From contig NZ_CP130558.2 in NCBI RefSeq assembly GCF_030534315.2, positions 1,726,501 through 1,790,500 of the forward strand: a stretch of DNA of 64,000 nucleotides, read 5' to 3'. The notes under the pieces were generated by a model that was not told the DNA's origin, did not search any database, and saw only the letters and a list, made by a program, of their open reading frames with translations. Below, in pieces: positions 45,599-55,190 of this stretch (position 1 is the stretch's first letter; each line of letters opens with the position of its first letter). Made by a program: the position numbers and the translations under genes. Source of the stretch: Thermoanaerobacterium sp. CMT5567-10. GTDB taxonomy: Bacteria > Bacillota > Thermoanaerobacteria > Thermoanaerobacterales > Thermoanaerobacteraceae.

Positions 45599-45611
45599 AG
45601 GAGATGTTTCT

Positions 45612-46778
45612 ATGATTAAATCGTTAGATTACAATACAATACAAGAGCTTATAAAAAGCAGTGGAAGCGAAGAGAAAGAACTTAGAGTAAAGGGATACGA
45701 AGTTTTTTCAAAAGTGCCTATGCCTATGTGGAAGAGAGTAAAGCTTGATGATGTCCATATTCCTTACTACAAAGAATACAAAAGTGCAATAATAAAGAAT
45801 GAAGAGCAAGATGGCCTTGTTACAAATCTTATAACAAAGGCTTTGATGGATGATGACTTAAACTCATTAAACACAGCCTTAAAACGGAATTTCGGCGTAG
45901 ATGATAAATTTAAAAATATGGTATTGGCATTTTACAATACTGGCTTCAGTATAAGGGCATTGCCTAATTCAAATATAAAATTGCCTATCGCGGTTAATTA
46001 CGCTGTAAATGGTGACGATGATACGATAATAGACTTAAATCTCATAATAGCGGAGAGGGCATCAAACATGACAGTAGTGTTTGACTACAGCTCTGAAAAA
46101 AGAGGGTTTCACAATGGATTAACCGTCGTCATAGCCAAAGACGGTTCTAATGTAAACATCGTAAAAATCCAAAGGCTCAGTGATGATTCTTCGAATTTTG
46201 ACAATAATATAATAATAACAGGAAATGATGCATCAGTTAGATGGACGCAGGTTGATCTTGGTTCAAGAGTAGACGCATACGATATAACGGCAGAACTTGA
46301 AGGGACTGGTAGCAGCGCTTACTTAAACTCAATATTTTTAGGTACAAAGAATCAAAGTCATGACATGTCATACAAGGTAAATCACATAGCGCCCAGAACG
46401 GAAAGCAATGTTGATGTAAAAGGTGCCTTGAAGGATACGTCGAAGGCTGTATTTAGAGGAAACTTAGATATGAAGCGAGGTGCTAAAAAGGCAAAGGGAA
46501 ATGAAAGCGAAGTAGTTCTTTTGCTTGATAAGACAGTTAGATCTGATGCCATACCTGCTCTTTGGTGTTCTGAGGACGATGTCCAAGCAAACCATTCTGC
46601 CAGTGCAGGACAAATCGACGAAAATAAGCTTTACTACATGATGTCAAGAGGTTTAAGCATTGACGAAGCAAAACTTTTAATGGTTGAGGCAAGTTTTAAT
46701 CCTGTTATTGACACACTGCCAAGTGATACTATGAGGGAATCTATTAGAGACTACATTGGAAGGAGGATTTCGGGCTGA
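45612..46778 (+). CDS. sufD: SufD, partner of SufB
   Basis: 388 residues, homologous to SufB over its beta-helix (HIAPRTESNVDVKGALKD, VFRGNLDMKRGAKKAKGNE) with the C-terminal helical ASAGQIDENKLYYMMSRGLSIDEA. Part of the SufBC2D complex. ATG 45612 follows AAAGGAGATG, and the stop overlaps the sufS start by one base. Confidence 0.96.
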   Translation: MIKSLDYNTIQELIKSSGSEEKELRVKGYEVFSKVPMPMWKRVKLDDVHIPYYKEYKSAIIKNEEQDGLVTNLITKALMDDDLNSLNTALKRNFGVDDKFKNMVLAFYNTGFSIRALPNSNIKLPIAVNYAVNGDDDTIIDLNLIIAERASNMTVVFDYSSEKRGFHNGLTVVIAKDGSNVNIVKIQRLSDDSSNFDNNIIITGNDASVRWTQVDLGSRVDAYDITAELEGTGSSAYLNSIFLGTKNQSHDMSYKVNHIAPRTESNVDVKGALKDTSKAVFRGNLDMKRGAKKAKGNESEVVLLLDKTVRSDAIPALWCSEDDVQANHSASAGQIDENKLYYMMSRGLSIDEAKLLMVEASFNPVIDTLPSDTMRESIRDYIGRRISG

Positions 46779-48004
46779 TGCTTGATATTTTAAAGATAAA
46801 AGACGATTTTCCTATTTTAAAGACATCTCCACATGGGAAAAAGCTCATCTATTTTGATAATGCGGCAACGACACAAAAGCCAACGCAGGTTGTAGAGGCT
46901 GTTGCTGACTACTATAAAAAGTACAATGCCAATGTGTACAGAAGCCCTCACTATTTAAGCACTTTGTCGACAGAAAGCTATGAAGAAGCCAGAGAAGCCG
47001 TAAAAAGGTTTATAAATGCGAAAACATCTGAATCAATAGTTTTTACTCGCAATGCTACAGAGTCCATAAACTTCATTGCCTACACATGGGGGCTTAAACA
47101 TATTGGTGAAGGAGATGTGATAGTATTAACAATAGCTGAGCATCACAGCAACATCCTTCCATGGCAGATGGTTGCGGAGAAAAAAGGTGCAAAGCTTAAG
47201 TATGTCCACCTTGATGAAGATTCTAGGCTTGACTTAGATGAGTTTAAAAGGACTATCTCAGCAGGGCATGTGAAATTAGTTGCAGTACAGCACGCATCGA
47301 ATGTATTAGGCATAATAAATCCAGTCGATGAAATCATAGATTTGTCTCATAGAAATGGTGCAAAAGTCTTAATAGATGGTGCACAAAGCATACCTAATAT
47401 GAAGATAGATGTAGAGAAGCTTGGATGCGATTTTTACGCATTTTCCGGTCATAAAATGTTAGGACCTATGGGAATAGGTGTGCTGTATATAAAAGAAGAT
47501 CTGCTGGATGACGTTCCTCCATTTTTAAGTGGAGGAGAAATGATAGATGAGGTTTTTGAGGACCATTCTACATTTGCACCATCACCTCTTAAATTTGAGG
47601 CAGGGACCCCAAACGTAGAAGGCGTATATGGCCTTATAAAGGCGATTGAGTATATTGAGGGTATAGGGCTTGACAATATTTTAAAGCATGAGCAAGAGCT
47701 TACAGAATATGCACTAAGCAAATTAGTTGAGATAGACTATGTGAAACTGTACGGACCGAAAAATGCTGAAAATAGGACGGGCATAATATCTTTTAACGTT
47801 TTAAATGTCCATCCACATGACGTTGCCACGATACTTGACCAGGATGGCATAGCGGTAAGAAGCGGTCATCACTGTTGTCAGCCTCTCATGAGGTATTTAG
47901 GTGTTCCAGCTACAGTGAGGGCAAGTTTTTACATCTACAACGACAAAAGCGAAGTCGATGCATTTGTGGATGGATTAAAAGATGTTAGGAAGTGGTTTAG
48001 ATGA
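46778..48004 (+). CDS. sufS: SufS cysteine desulfurase
   Basis: 408-residue group II PLP enzyme that takes sulfur from cysteine. Lys at about 226 in FSGHKMLGP binds PLP; the active-site Cys is in RSGHHCCQPLM (about 364), followed by a second Cys where many homologs have Ala. LIDGAQSIPN holds the PLP Asp. Overlaps sufD and sufU, so translation is tightly coupled. Passes its persulfide to SufU. Confidence 0.97.
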   Translation: MLDILKIKDDFPILKTSPHGKKLIYFDNAATTQKPTQVVEAVADYYKKYNANVYRSPHYLSTLSTESYEEAREAVKRFINAKTSESIVFTRNATESINFIAYTWGLKHIGEGDVIVLTIAEHHSNILPWQMVAEKKGAKLKYVHLDEDSRLDLDEFKRTISAGHVKLVAVQHASNVLGIINPVDEIIDLSHRNGAKVLIDGAQSIPNMKIDVEKLGCDFYAFSGHKMLGPMGIGVLYIKEDLLDDVPPFLSGGEMIDEVFEDHSTFAPSPLKFEAGTPNVEGVYGLIKAIEYIEGIGLDNILKHEQELTEYALSKLVEIDYVKLYGPKNAENRTGIISFNVLNVHPHDVATILDQDGIAVRSGHHCCQPLMRYLGVPATVRASFYIYNDKSEVDAFVDGLKDVRKWFR

Positions 48005-48414
48005 GCGATTTAAATCAGCTTTACTCAGAGATAATAATGGAACACTATGAAAACTCACCAAATAGAAGAGAGCTGGAAAACCCTACGATAAAAGAGAGAG
48101 GCCACAATCCCATCTGTGGTGATGACATAACGCTGGAGCTAAAGATGAATGGCGATGTGATAGAAGACGCTTCATTTGTGGGACATGGCTGCGCCATAAG
48201 CCAAGCTTCTACATCTATGATGTGCGATCTAATTAAAGGGAAAAATAAAAAAGAAGCCTTAAAATTGGTTGAGAAGTTTATCGATATGATTCACAAAAAA
48301 GATGTGGACCTTGACGAACTAGGAGATGCACAAATCTTGCAAGGTGTGTCAGATTTTCCAGCCAGAGTGAAATGTGCGCTACTGGCGTGGAAGACACTAG
48401 AGAAGATTATATAG
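48001..48414 (+). CDS. sufU: SufU zinc-dependent sulfur acceptor
   Basis: 137 residues of the IscU-like SufU type: NPICGDD (Cys and Asp), GHGCAISQASTSMM (Cys) and ARVKCALLAW (Cys) give the zinc and sulfur site. SufU accepts sulfur from SufS and delivers it to SufBCD, as in Gram-positive bacteria. Overlaps sufS by four bases; followed by a terminator, so the operon is sufCBDSU. Confidence 0.96.
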   Translation: MSDLNQLYSEIIMEHYENSPNRRELENPTIKERGHNPICGDDITLELKMNGDVIEDASFVGHGCAISQASTSMMCDLIKGKNKKEALKLVEKFIDMIHKKDVDLDELGDAQILQGVSDFPARVKCALLAWKTLEKII

Positions 48415-48423
48415 AATATATTG

Positions 48424-48454
48424 CGCTTTAACAATTTGTTAAGGCGTTTTTTTA
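48424..48454 (+). terminator. Terminator of the suf operon
   Basis: CGCTTTAACA (48424-48433) pairs with TGTTAAGGCG (48437-48446, one wobble), then seven T residues. Confidence 0.9.
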
Positions 48455-48598
48455 TTGTTAAAATTTTAATTTTTTTGCAGGAAATTTTTAATTTATGTAG
48501 AAGTATGAATATAAATGTCACATTTAGTTTACCTATGAGGATTGTCATTTCTTTTAGTCTAATTTCCATAATGTAACAGAAAGAGGTTCAGTACACAA

Positions 48599-48994
48599 AT
48601 GAAAAAGATGTTTTTGATTTTCTCTCATTCCTTGACTCAAAGTCAAAGGGAAGATGCTGTTTCTAATTTTGGCATTGATGAATTTGTAACTCTTCCAGAT
48701 GAACTTAAAAAAATATGGGCATCTATACCACCGGAGGCAAAATCTATACGCCTTTGCGTGGACAAGATTGCTGAGTGGATAAAGCAAAATTCCAGTCAAG
48801 GTGATTATGTTCTTGTGCAGGGCGATTTTGGAGCTACATTTTTATTAGTAGATTTTTGCTTTGAAAGCGGATTGATACCCGTATATTCTACGACTGCACG
48901 AGATGCAGACGAAAAAACATTTGCTGATGGCACTGTAAAAGTGCAGAGGACATTTAAACACGTCAGATTTAGAAAATATGAGAGGTGGAAGTGA
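48599..48994 (+). CDS. csx20: Csx20-family CRISPR-associated protein
   Basis: 131 residues matching the Csx20 pattern: LIFSHSLTQSQ, FVTLPDELKKIWASIPP, GDYVLVQGDFGATFLLVDF, PVYSTTARDA and HVRFRKYERW. Csx20 is an accessory protein of type III systems, often next to Csx2/TM1812-type CARF proteins; its role is thought to relate to cyclic oligoadenylate signalling or its removal, not firmly established. First gene of the type III operon; stop overlaps the next start (ATGA). Confidence 0.85.
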   Translation: MKKMFLIFSHSLTQSQREDAVSNFGIDEFVTLPDELKKIWASIPPEAKSIRLCVDKIAEWIKQNSSQGDYVLVQGDFGATFLLVDFCFESGLIPVYSTTARDADEKTFADGTVKVQRTFKHVRFRKYERWK

Positions 48995-50289
48995 TGGCAA
49001 CAAAGTTTTTTTCATTTTTAGGTACAGGCAAATATGCTGAATGCAATTATTCGCTGGATGGCATAAAAATCGACGCGATTTGCTATGTTCAAGAAGCACT
49101 TATAGATATTTTTTTAAAAAAAGGCATCAAAATAGATGGCATTTATATCTTCAAGACAAAAGAAGCGACTACAGCTAATTGGCTTTCAAATGCAAAGCAT
49201 CCTGAGAAAAGTGGGCTTTCTGGTGTGCTTAAAAAATACGAAGGCATAGTAAATACTATTGAAGCCGTAGATATCCCATCTGGGGAAATAGAAGAAGAAC
49301 TTTGGGATATATTTGACAAAGTATTAGGAAAGATAAACTACAAAGATGAGATAATCTTTGACATAACGCATTCATTTAGATCACTGCCTGTCTTAGCACT
49401 TATAATATTGAATTACGCCAAATTCGTAAAGAAATGCGAGATAAAAGGCATGTACTACGGGGCTATAGAGGCTCTTGGAGTCCCATCAAATGAAATTGAA
49501 AAAAAATTAAAATTGGAAGATAGAAATGCGCCTATATTTAATCTCACTCCTTTTGTCAACCTTCTTGATTGGACAGTTGGAATCGATCGTTTCATAGAAG
49601 ATGGCGATTCAAGGTATATAAATAAGCTTATAGAGCATGGGAAAAATGAATTATTTAAAAAAGGCATGAAAGATGATAAAGATATTTTAGAAAAGCTTGG
49701 CAAATCAATAAAAAAGTATACAAATAATCTAGCTGTATGCAGAGGGAAATCAATATCAGACGATGGCATAGAGCTAAAAGAAAATGTAAATAATGCTCTT
49801 AATATATCAGAAGAAAGTTACATAAAGCCAATGACACCATTAATAGAGAATATAAAGAATCACTTTGATAATTTTACTGATGATGAAGACAAAAACATGA
49901 TACAGGTGGTGAAATGGTGCAGAGACCACAACATGATACAGCAAGGGCTTACGATACTGGAGGAAGGCATAATAACATATTTCTGCAACAAGTTTGGAGT
50001 TGACAAATATAATAAAGAAATCAGAACTGCTATAGGACAAGCATTTTACATAAAGATTAAAAATGCTCCCAAGGATGAATGGAAAGATGAAGCAAGACTT
50101 CATGAAGATATTGTAAATAAAATATTAGATAGAGAAGATAGTGAGAAATTGGCTAAATTGATTTACGATATAAAAAATGTCAGAAATGACATAAATCATG
50201 CTGGATGGAGAAATAACAGCATGTCGTATGACACTTTTGTAAAAAAGCTTAATGCCTTTATAGATGATGTAGAAAAAATTATAGAGTGA
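48994..50289 (+). CDS. csx2: CARF-HEPN ribonuclease of the Csx2/TM1812 family
   Basis: 431 residues from ATG 48994. N-terminal CARF domain (about 1-185) with FFSFLGTGKYAECNY and IIFDITHSFRSLPVLA, the TM1812-family signature, for binding cyclic oligoadenylate. The C-terminal HEPN part contains RNDINH (about 396-401), an R-x4-H catalytic motif. It should be the RNA-degrading effector switched on by the Cas10 gene downstream, giving collateral RNA cleavage during phage infection. GTG 48985 is rejected as GAGAGGTG suits 48994. Confidence 0.88.
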   Translation: MATKFFSFLGTGKYAECNYSLDGIKIDAICYVQEALIDIFLKKGIKIDGIYIFKTKEATTANWLSNAKHPEKSGLSGVLKKYEGIVNTIEAVDIPSGEIEEELWDIFDKVLGKINYKDEIIFDITHSFRSLPVLALIILNYAKFVKKCEIKGMYYGAIEALGVPSNEIEKKLKLEDRNAPIFNLTPFVNLLDWTVGIDRFIEDGDSRYINKLIEHGKNELFKKGMKDDKDILEKLGKSIKKYTNNLAVCRGKSISDDGIELKENVNNALNISEESYIKPMTPLIENIKNHFDNFTDDEDKNMIQVVKWCRDHNMIQQGLTILEEGIITYFCNKFGVDKYNKEIRTAIGQAFYIKIKNAPKDEWKDEARLHEDIVNKILDREDSEKLAKLIYDIKNVRNDINHAGWRNNSMSYDTFVKKLNAFIDDVEKIIE

Positions 50290-50298
50290 GGTGATAAC

Positions 50299-52275
50299 GT
50301 GTATATAGATTTTGCAGATGAAAAAGTTAGATATGAGAAACTTCCCGGTGGATATATAAGCTGGGTAGACATTGTTACTGGCACAAATTACTGCATGAAG
50401 ATGGATGATTATGAAAAGAAATTTAAGAAGATAGCTCAAAATATATCCGTGATGAATAGTGACGAAATATACGAGTACTTGAAAAACGAGGTAGATGAAA
50501 TACCGTACATTAGACCATACAAAGACAAAAAAGATGTTAAGGCACCTTCTTTAAAAGATGCTGCTACGTTGGCCGTTTGCTTTGCATATGCCATGGACAA
50601 TTCAAATGATGTAAGGCTCGAGATGTATCATCACTTTTTTGAGATAGAAAAATCTCAAAGTGAAAGCATAAATACCGCATTAAAAATGGTAGACATGCTT
50701 GCCCTTGGGGAAAAATTTGAAGATTCCATCAGAAATGCAGATATAAAGATAATAAAAGGCGGTGTATATAAGACAAAAAAGTATATCGTTGAGAACAATG
50801 ATATAAAGTGCTTGAGAGGTTCTAGCTATCTTTTAGATAACATAAACAGAGTAAGGATACCTGATTACTTCAAAGAGAAGTTTATACCAGAGGCCATTAT
50901 CTACTGTGGTGGAGGAAATGTCTTTGCCGTGGTGCCTGATAATGATATTGATATAGAGTATGATTTAGAAAGACTTTATGAAGATGTGACGATAACAGCT
51001 CAGAGCGCCTTTATATCGTATAAAACAACTTTAAAAGATCTACTGAATGATTATAAAGATGTCATAAGAGATTGTGAAGAAATGCTGGAAGATAGGAAAA
51101 AATTAAAACTATACTTAAATGTTGATCCGCATAATGGTGATATAAATAAAGGAATAGAAGACAAAGACATGGTGATAAATGAGATAATGCACAAACCGAT
51201 AGAAAGCGGAGCCAAATTGATATGTAAATTCTGTAATTTGAGAGATGCACACTATACAATTCAGACAAGTGAAGGAGAGAAAGGTGTATGCTTAAGCTGC
51301 CTTCACAAAATTGAAGCAGGAACTCATGCTAAAAGTGGATTTCATGAAGATTTTCAAAGAATGCATTTAAAAAAATTTGGACAAGGACAATACGGTGGCA
51401 AAAAAGTTCAAGGCTTAGACGAGATTGGGGCCTTTAAAAACAATGGATACATGGCTTTAATATACGGAGATGGCAATAATTTTGGAAACATAATAAAGAA
51501 TATAAAAAATGTATACGAGATGATGTATTTTAGCAGAAAAGCGGAAAGTTCTGCCTTTAAATCAACATTGGAGGCTATACGTAAAGGGTATGAGGCAGAG
51601 GGAGAGGAGATCCCATTTGAAGTTATTGAGCTTGGAGGCGATGATATATTTATAATAACCCCTGCAAAATCCAGTTTAGCAATGGCGTCAAAGCTTATTG
51701 AAACATTTGATAAAGAATTTCAAAACAAGTCGGATATTAACAAAAGTGCAAATGTGACAATGTCTATTGGTGTTGCAATAAGCAAATATTCCACACCTAT
51801 AAGAAATATGTTTGAATTGGCCAATAAGCTTTTGAAAAAAGCTAAATCATATTCAAAAAAGATGGACAACAAAATTGGGACTGTTTCATTTGCAGTTTTA
51901 GAAAGCAATATGTATTTGGAATTGGATAGGGATAAAGGCAGCAATTATGACTTTATACATCAAGGTATTTTAAATTACACGTGGATTGACATGACTAAGC
52001 TTATAAACTTGGTACTGAAAATGAAAGAAAGCAAAAAGATGATGAAAAACTACATATACAAACTTAGGGATGCTGCAAGCATGATGTTGCCATTGGAGTT
52101 TAAGCTTTTTTACATGTACGACAGGTCAAGGTCAAATATAGAAGATATTGAAAAAGGACTTGTGGAGATTGCCAATGGCTGTTTTGAAGAGGGTCTTTTT
52201 AGGCTTTCAGGTGAAAACGGCATGGAATACCACTCACCGTGGTATGACATTACCGAGATTTGGGATTATGTATAG
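50299..52275 (+). CDS. cas10: Cas10, type III signature protein without HD domain
   Basis: 658 residues. First Palm domain with LIYGDGNNFGNI (about 387-398), zinc finger CKFC...CLSC (about 313-334), second Palm with ELGGDDIFII (about 444-453), so the cyclase motif GGDD is intact and cyclic oligoadenylates should be made on target RNA binding. I find no HD nuclease motif in the N-terminus, so single-strand DNase activity is probably absent. Shorter than most Cas10 proteins (750-900). TIGR subgroup undetermined; context suggests III-D-like. Confidence 0.9.
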   Translation: MYIDFADEKVRYEKLPGGYISWVDIVTGTNYCMKMDDYEKKFKKIAQNISVMNSDEIYEYLKNEVDEIPYIRPYKDKKDVKAPSLKDAATLAVCFAYAMDNSNDVRLEMYHHFFEIEKSQSESINTALKMVDMLALGEKFEDSIRNADIKIIKGGVYKTKKYIVENNDIKCLRGSSYLLDNINRVRIPDYFKEKFIPEAIIYCGGGNVFAVVPDNDIDIEYDLERLYEDVTITAQSAFISYKTTLKDLLNDYKDVIRDCEEMLEDRKKLKLYLNVDPHNGDINKGIEDKDMVINEIMHKPIESGAKLICKFCNLRDAHYTIQTSEGEKGVCLSCLHKIEAGTHAKSGFHEDFQRMHLKKFGQGQYGGKKVQGLDEIGAFKNNGYMALIYGDGNNFGNIIKNIKNVYEMMYFSRKAESSAFKSTLEAIRKGYEAEGEEIPFEVIELGGDDIFIITPAKSSLAMASKLIETFDKEFQNKSDINKSANVTMSIGVAISKYSTPIRNMFELANKLLKKAKSYSKKMDNKIGTVSFAVLESNMYLELDRDKGSNYDFIHQGILNYTWIDMTKLINLVLKMKESKKMMKNYIYKLRDAASMMLPLEFKLFYMYDRSRSNIEDIEKGLVEIANGCFEEGLFRLSGENGMEYHSPWYDITEIWDYV

Positions 52276-52290
52276 GATTGAGGTGATATT

Positions 52291-52845
52291 TTGAAAAAGA
52301 GATTTGATATAGTCGTAAAATTAAAATCTCCAATGTGCATTGCTACAGGCAGTAGCATTGGTAGTCTTGTAGATAAATACTTTGTAAAAGATAGAAGTGG
52401 AAAACCTTATATACCTGCATCCACAATAAAGGGAATCATGAGGCAAAACTTCATGTCTTTAGTCGATGAAGAGCATCATGATGATATGAAGTGCATGTGT
52501 CCTGTATGCAAGGTTTTTGGTTCACCTGGGTATAACCCATCTAAATTATATATAGATGACTTATTATTAGATGATGATGTGGCTAACATTGGCAGTAGAA
52601 CTGTAAGGCATTCAACGTCTGTTGATAGGTATAGAAAAGTGGCAAAAGACAATTCGTTAACCTCAATGGAAGTCTATGAAGGCGGTATATTCAAAGGGAC
52701 AATGGACTTATACTTGGATGAAAGTACAGAGAAATATGAAGAACTCATTTTGATATCTTTAAAAATTATAGAAAGCATTGGGGCAGGTAAAAGCAGAGGA
52801 TATGGATGGGTCCATGTTGATGTTAAGGAGGGGGATGAATGGTAA
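52291..52845 (+). CDS. RAMP protein, Cas7/Csm3-like, small
   Basis: 184 residues. N-terminal LKSPMCIATGS and PYIPASTIKGIMRQ, a CMCPVCKVFGSPG zinc-type loop, and the C-terminal Gly-rich SIGAGKSRGYGWV are RAMP hallmarks. One of three or four Cas7-like subunits that form the backbone around crRNA. TTG or GTG region start behind GAGGTG. Overlaps the next gene by seven bases. Confidence 0.85.
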   Translation: MKKRFDIVVKLKSPMCIATGSSIGSLVDKYFVKDRSGKPYIPASTIKGIMRQNFMSLVDEEHHDDMKCMCPVCKVFGSPGYNPSKLYIDDLLLDDDVANIGSRTVRHSTSVDRYRKVAKDNSLTSMEVYEGGIFKGTMDLYLDESTEKYEELILISLKIIESIGAGKSRGYGWVHVDVKEGDEW

Positions 52846-53960
52846 AGGTAAAGCTAAACCTGATTTCACCTCTTATAGTAGGTGGCAGAAACTTAGTCGG
52901 CAATTTTCTAAGCACTAAGGATTATATTCCTGGTGACGTTATAAGGGCAGCTATTGCAAGGGAGATTTTGAGGAATTGTCCACTGTACGATGTAGATAAA
53001 CCAGATAAAGATGGCAGGTACAACTGGATATACATAAGAGATGATGAAAAGTGCAGCAGATGTAAGTATAAAGATTGGTGTAGGAATTTTAGCAATATAA
53101 GATTTTACAACTTCTATTATGATGGTGCAAGGCCGTTTCCACTTTCTGCAATGAAATGCAAGTATCACAATGACCATGGTCTTGTAGATGTGCTTTTTGA
53201 TAGAAAGAGTGAATGTCCAAGATGCAAAGAGAGAATAGAGTTTGCCACTGGGTATTATAAAGATGGGAAAATGGTAGATGTTCCTAAAAGACTTTTTACA
53301 AGAACAGCAATCGATCCGTATACGAAGACAGCAAGAGATGGAGGATTGTACAGCATATTAGCAATAGAGGAAGGCTCAACATTTGAAGGGTATGTAGATG
53401 GAACAAATGAACTTGAAGAATTCAAAATGCTTAGGATTGGTGCAGATACTTCAAGTGGATTCGGTAAATGCGAGATCGAAATATGCAGTGAAGGTGCAAG
53501 GAATGAAGTTGATTTGATAGAAAGAATCGAAAAGTTAAATAAAATTGTTGGCAAAAGGCAGTACGGTGGTAAGACATATAAGTCGCTTATAACACTTGAT
53601 TTTTATTCAGACATGATACCTGATATAGACTATAATATTCCTTTAAAGACGACAGATGATTACAAAGAATTGTGGAAGAAAATATTAAATCTTGGGTTTG
53701 ATTATGACGTGATAAAAGTTTACTCAGAAAGCAATTTATACAGAGGTTATGATACATCAAAGCCAGTGGAAGACATGAGGGAAAGCCCATCAGTTTATAT
53801 AGAAAAAGGCTCTGTTGTTTTAATCGGTACAGATGAAGATATTAATGATATTAAAGATAAGCTGTATTCTGTGGAGAAGTCAGGCATTGGCCAAAATACT
53901 GCAAATGGATATGGCTATGTGAAGATTTGCGATGAAATACGTTTGAATGGGGGTAATTAA
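52839..53960 (+). CDS. csx10: Csx10-like RAMP (Cas5 role in type III-D)
   Basis: 373 residues. N-terminal LISPLIVGGRNLVGNFLSTKDYIPGDVIRAAIA, two Cys pairs (CSRCKYKDWC, CPRCKERI) and RTAIDPYTKTARDGGLYS match the Csx10 pattern, with a second RAMP-like half and GIGQNTANGYGYV near the end. In III-D systems Csx10 takes the place of the Cas5/Csm4 subunit that holds the crRNA 5' handle. Assignment from memory of motifs; a Csm4-type protein is the alternative. Confidence 0.72.
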   Translation: MVKVKLNLISPLIVGGRNLVGNFLSTKDYIPGDVIRAAIAREILRNCPLYDVDKPDKDGRYNWIYIRDDEKCSRCKYKDWCRNFSNIRFYNFYYDGARPFPLSAMKCKYHNDHGLVDVLFDRKSECPRCKERIEFATGYYKDGKMVDVPKRLFTRTAIDPYTKTARDGGLYSILAIEEGSTFEGYVDGTNELEEFKMLRIGADTSSGFGKCEIEICSEGARNEVDLIERIEKLNKIVGKRQYGGKTYKSLITLDFYSDMIPDIDYNIPLKTTDDYKELWKKILNLGFDYDVIKVYSESNLYRGYDTSKPVEDMRESPSVYIEKGSVVLIGTDEDINDIKDKLYSVEKSGIGQNTANGYGYVKICDEIRLNGGN

Positions 53961-53963
53961 GCC

Positions 53964-54413
53964 ATGAATATAAGTAAAGAGTTAAAACAAAAGCTCATTA
54001 AATATTCAGACGAAATAGCGTCAAAAAAAGACTTTTTATCGATTCACACAAATGATGAAAAAGGTAGAGAAAAAGACAAGATTGGCATATCCCAATACAG
54101 GACATTAGCTGAGATTGCCTCAAATATTGATTCTTATGATGAATTTGAACTTTACATAAAGTACAAGGAATCAAGGCGCAATGGCTGGGATAACATCTTT
54201 GATGGCATGAAGTATGGAGACAAGATAATAGAATACATGAGGAAAATAAAAAATGATGCAACTGAAGATATTTTGCCAAAGGCTTTAAGCCTATTTTTCG
54301 GGTATTTGTACTGGCAATCATCCTACAGAGTAAAGCTAATAAGATCTGATGCAAGTCAAAAGAACAATGGATTTGGAAAACAAAACAAGAATTCGAAAAA
54401 TGGGAATAAATAA
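53964..54413 (+). CDS. Probable small subunit (Cas11/Csm2-like)
   Basis: 149 residues, fully helical and highly charged, without a RAMP motif (SDEIASKKDFLSIHTND, YKESRRNGWDNIFDGMKYGDKI), and a Lys/Asn-rich disordered tail. Size and place between RAMP genes fit the type III small subunit that lines the target RNA. Sequence similarity to Csm2 cannot be claimed by eye. Confidence 0.62.
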   Translation: MNISKELKQKLIKYSDEIASKKDFLSIHTNDEKGREKDKIGISQYRTLAEIASNIDSYDEFELYIKYKESRRNGWDNIFDGMKYGDKIIEYMRKIKNDATEDILPKALSLFFGYLYWQSSYRVKLIRSDASQKNNGFGKQNKNSKNGNK

Positions 54414-54440
54414 CTATAACGGCAATGAGAGGTGATTTGT

Positions 54441-55190
54441 ATGTTTGATAAATTTGAAAATAGATACATTGTGAAAGGTACAATTGTAGCTTTAAAGCCT
54501 ATTCACATAGGTAAAGGCCAAGAAAGCATGGATCCGACTGAAGTTGATTCACCAGTAATAAAAGATGAAAATGGGCGACCTTTAATACCTGGCTCAAGTT
54601 TAAAAGGAGTCCTTAGAAGCTTTGTTGAAAGAGTGCTTTCAAGCGGTGCTTTTGAAGGTTACAGGTCATGTCTAATAGTTAATGATGAACCTTGTGTAAA
54701 TGGTGATTATGTTAAAAAGTTAAAAGATAAGTACGACAAAGATTATAAAAAAATTGCTGAAGAAATATATGAAAGGTCGTGCAATGTTTGCAGACTGTTT
54801 GGCTCAAACAATTTAGCAGCAAAACTTACTATAAAAGATTTAAACTCGATAGATGAAAAGACTTTTTTTGACATGAGGGATGGCGTTGGGATAGACAGAG
54901 ATACAGGCACTGCAAAAGATGGAAAGAAGTACAATTACGAGATCACTCCATCAGGTACGAAGTTCGAGCTTTATATGACAGGGGATAATTTGGATGACGA
55001 CGATTTAGAACTTTTAAAACTTTGCCTAAATGTGCTTAAAAATGGGCAGATATCAGTAGGAGGAATGACAAGCAGAGGTTTAGGAACTATTAAGCTTATT
55101 GACGAGAAGATCTACAAAGTCGATAAATCCAATCTAAAAGAGTACGTATCTAATGGTTTAAGTGAAGAAATGAGGTGGAATGATGTTTAA
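54441..55190 (+). CDS. RAMP protein, Csm3-like Cas7 subunit
   Basis: 249 residues from ATG 54441 behind GAGAGGTG. LKPIHIGKGQ, EVDSPVIKDENGRPLIPGSSLKG and CNVCRLFGS are typical of Csm3; the Asp of VDSPVIKD matches the region that contains the target-RNA cleavage residue of Csm3. GMTSRGLGTI is the C-terminal Gly-rich loop. Likely one of the backbone subunits that cut target RNA. Confidence 0.87.
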   Translation: MFDKFENRYIVKGTIVALKPIHIGKGQESMDPTEVDSPVIKDENGRPLIPGSSLKGVLRSFVERVLSSGAFEGYRSCLIVNDEPCVNGDYVKKLKDKYDKDYKKIAEEIYERSCNVCRLFGSNNLAAKLTIKDLNSIDEKTFFDMRDGVGIDRDTGTAKDGKKYNYEITPSGTKFELYMTGDNLDDDDLELLKLCLNVLKNGQISVGGMTSRGLGTIKLIDEKIYKVDKSNLKEYVSNGLSEEMRWNDV

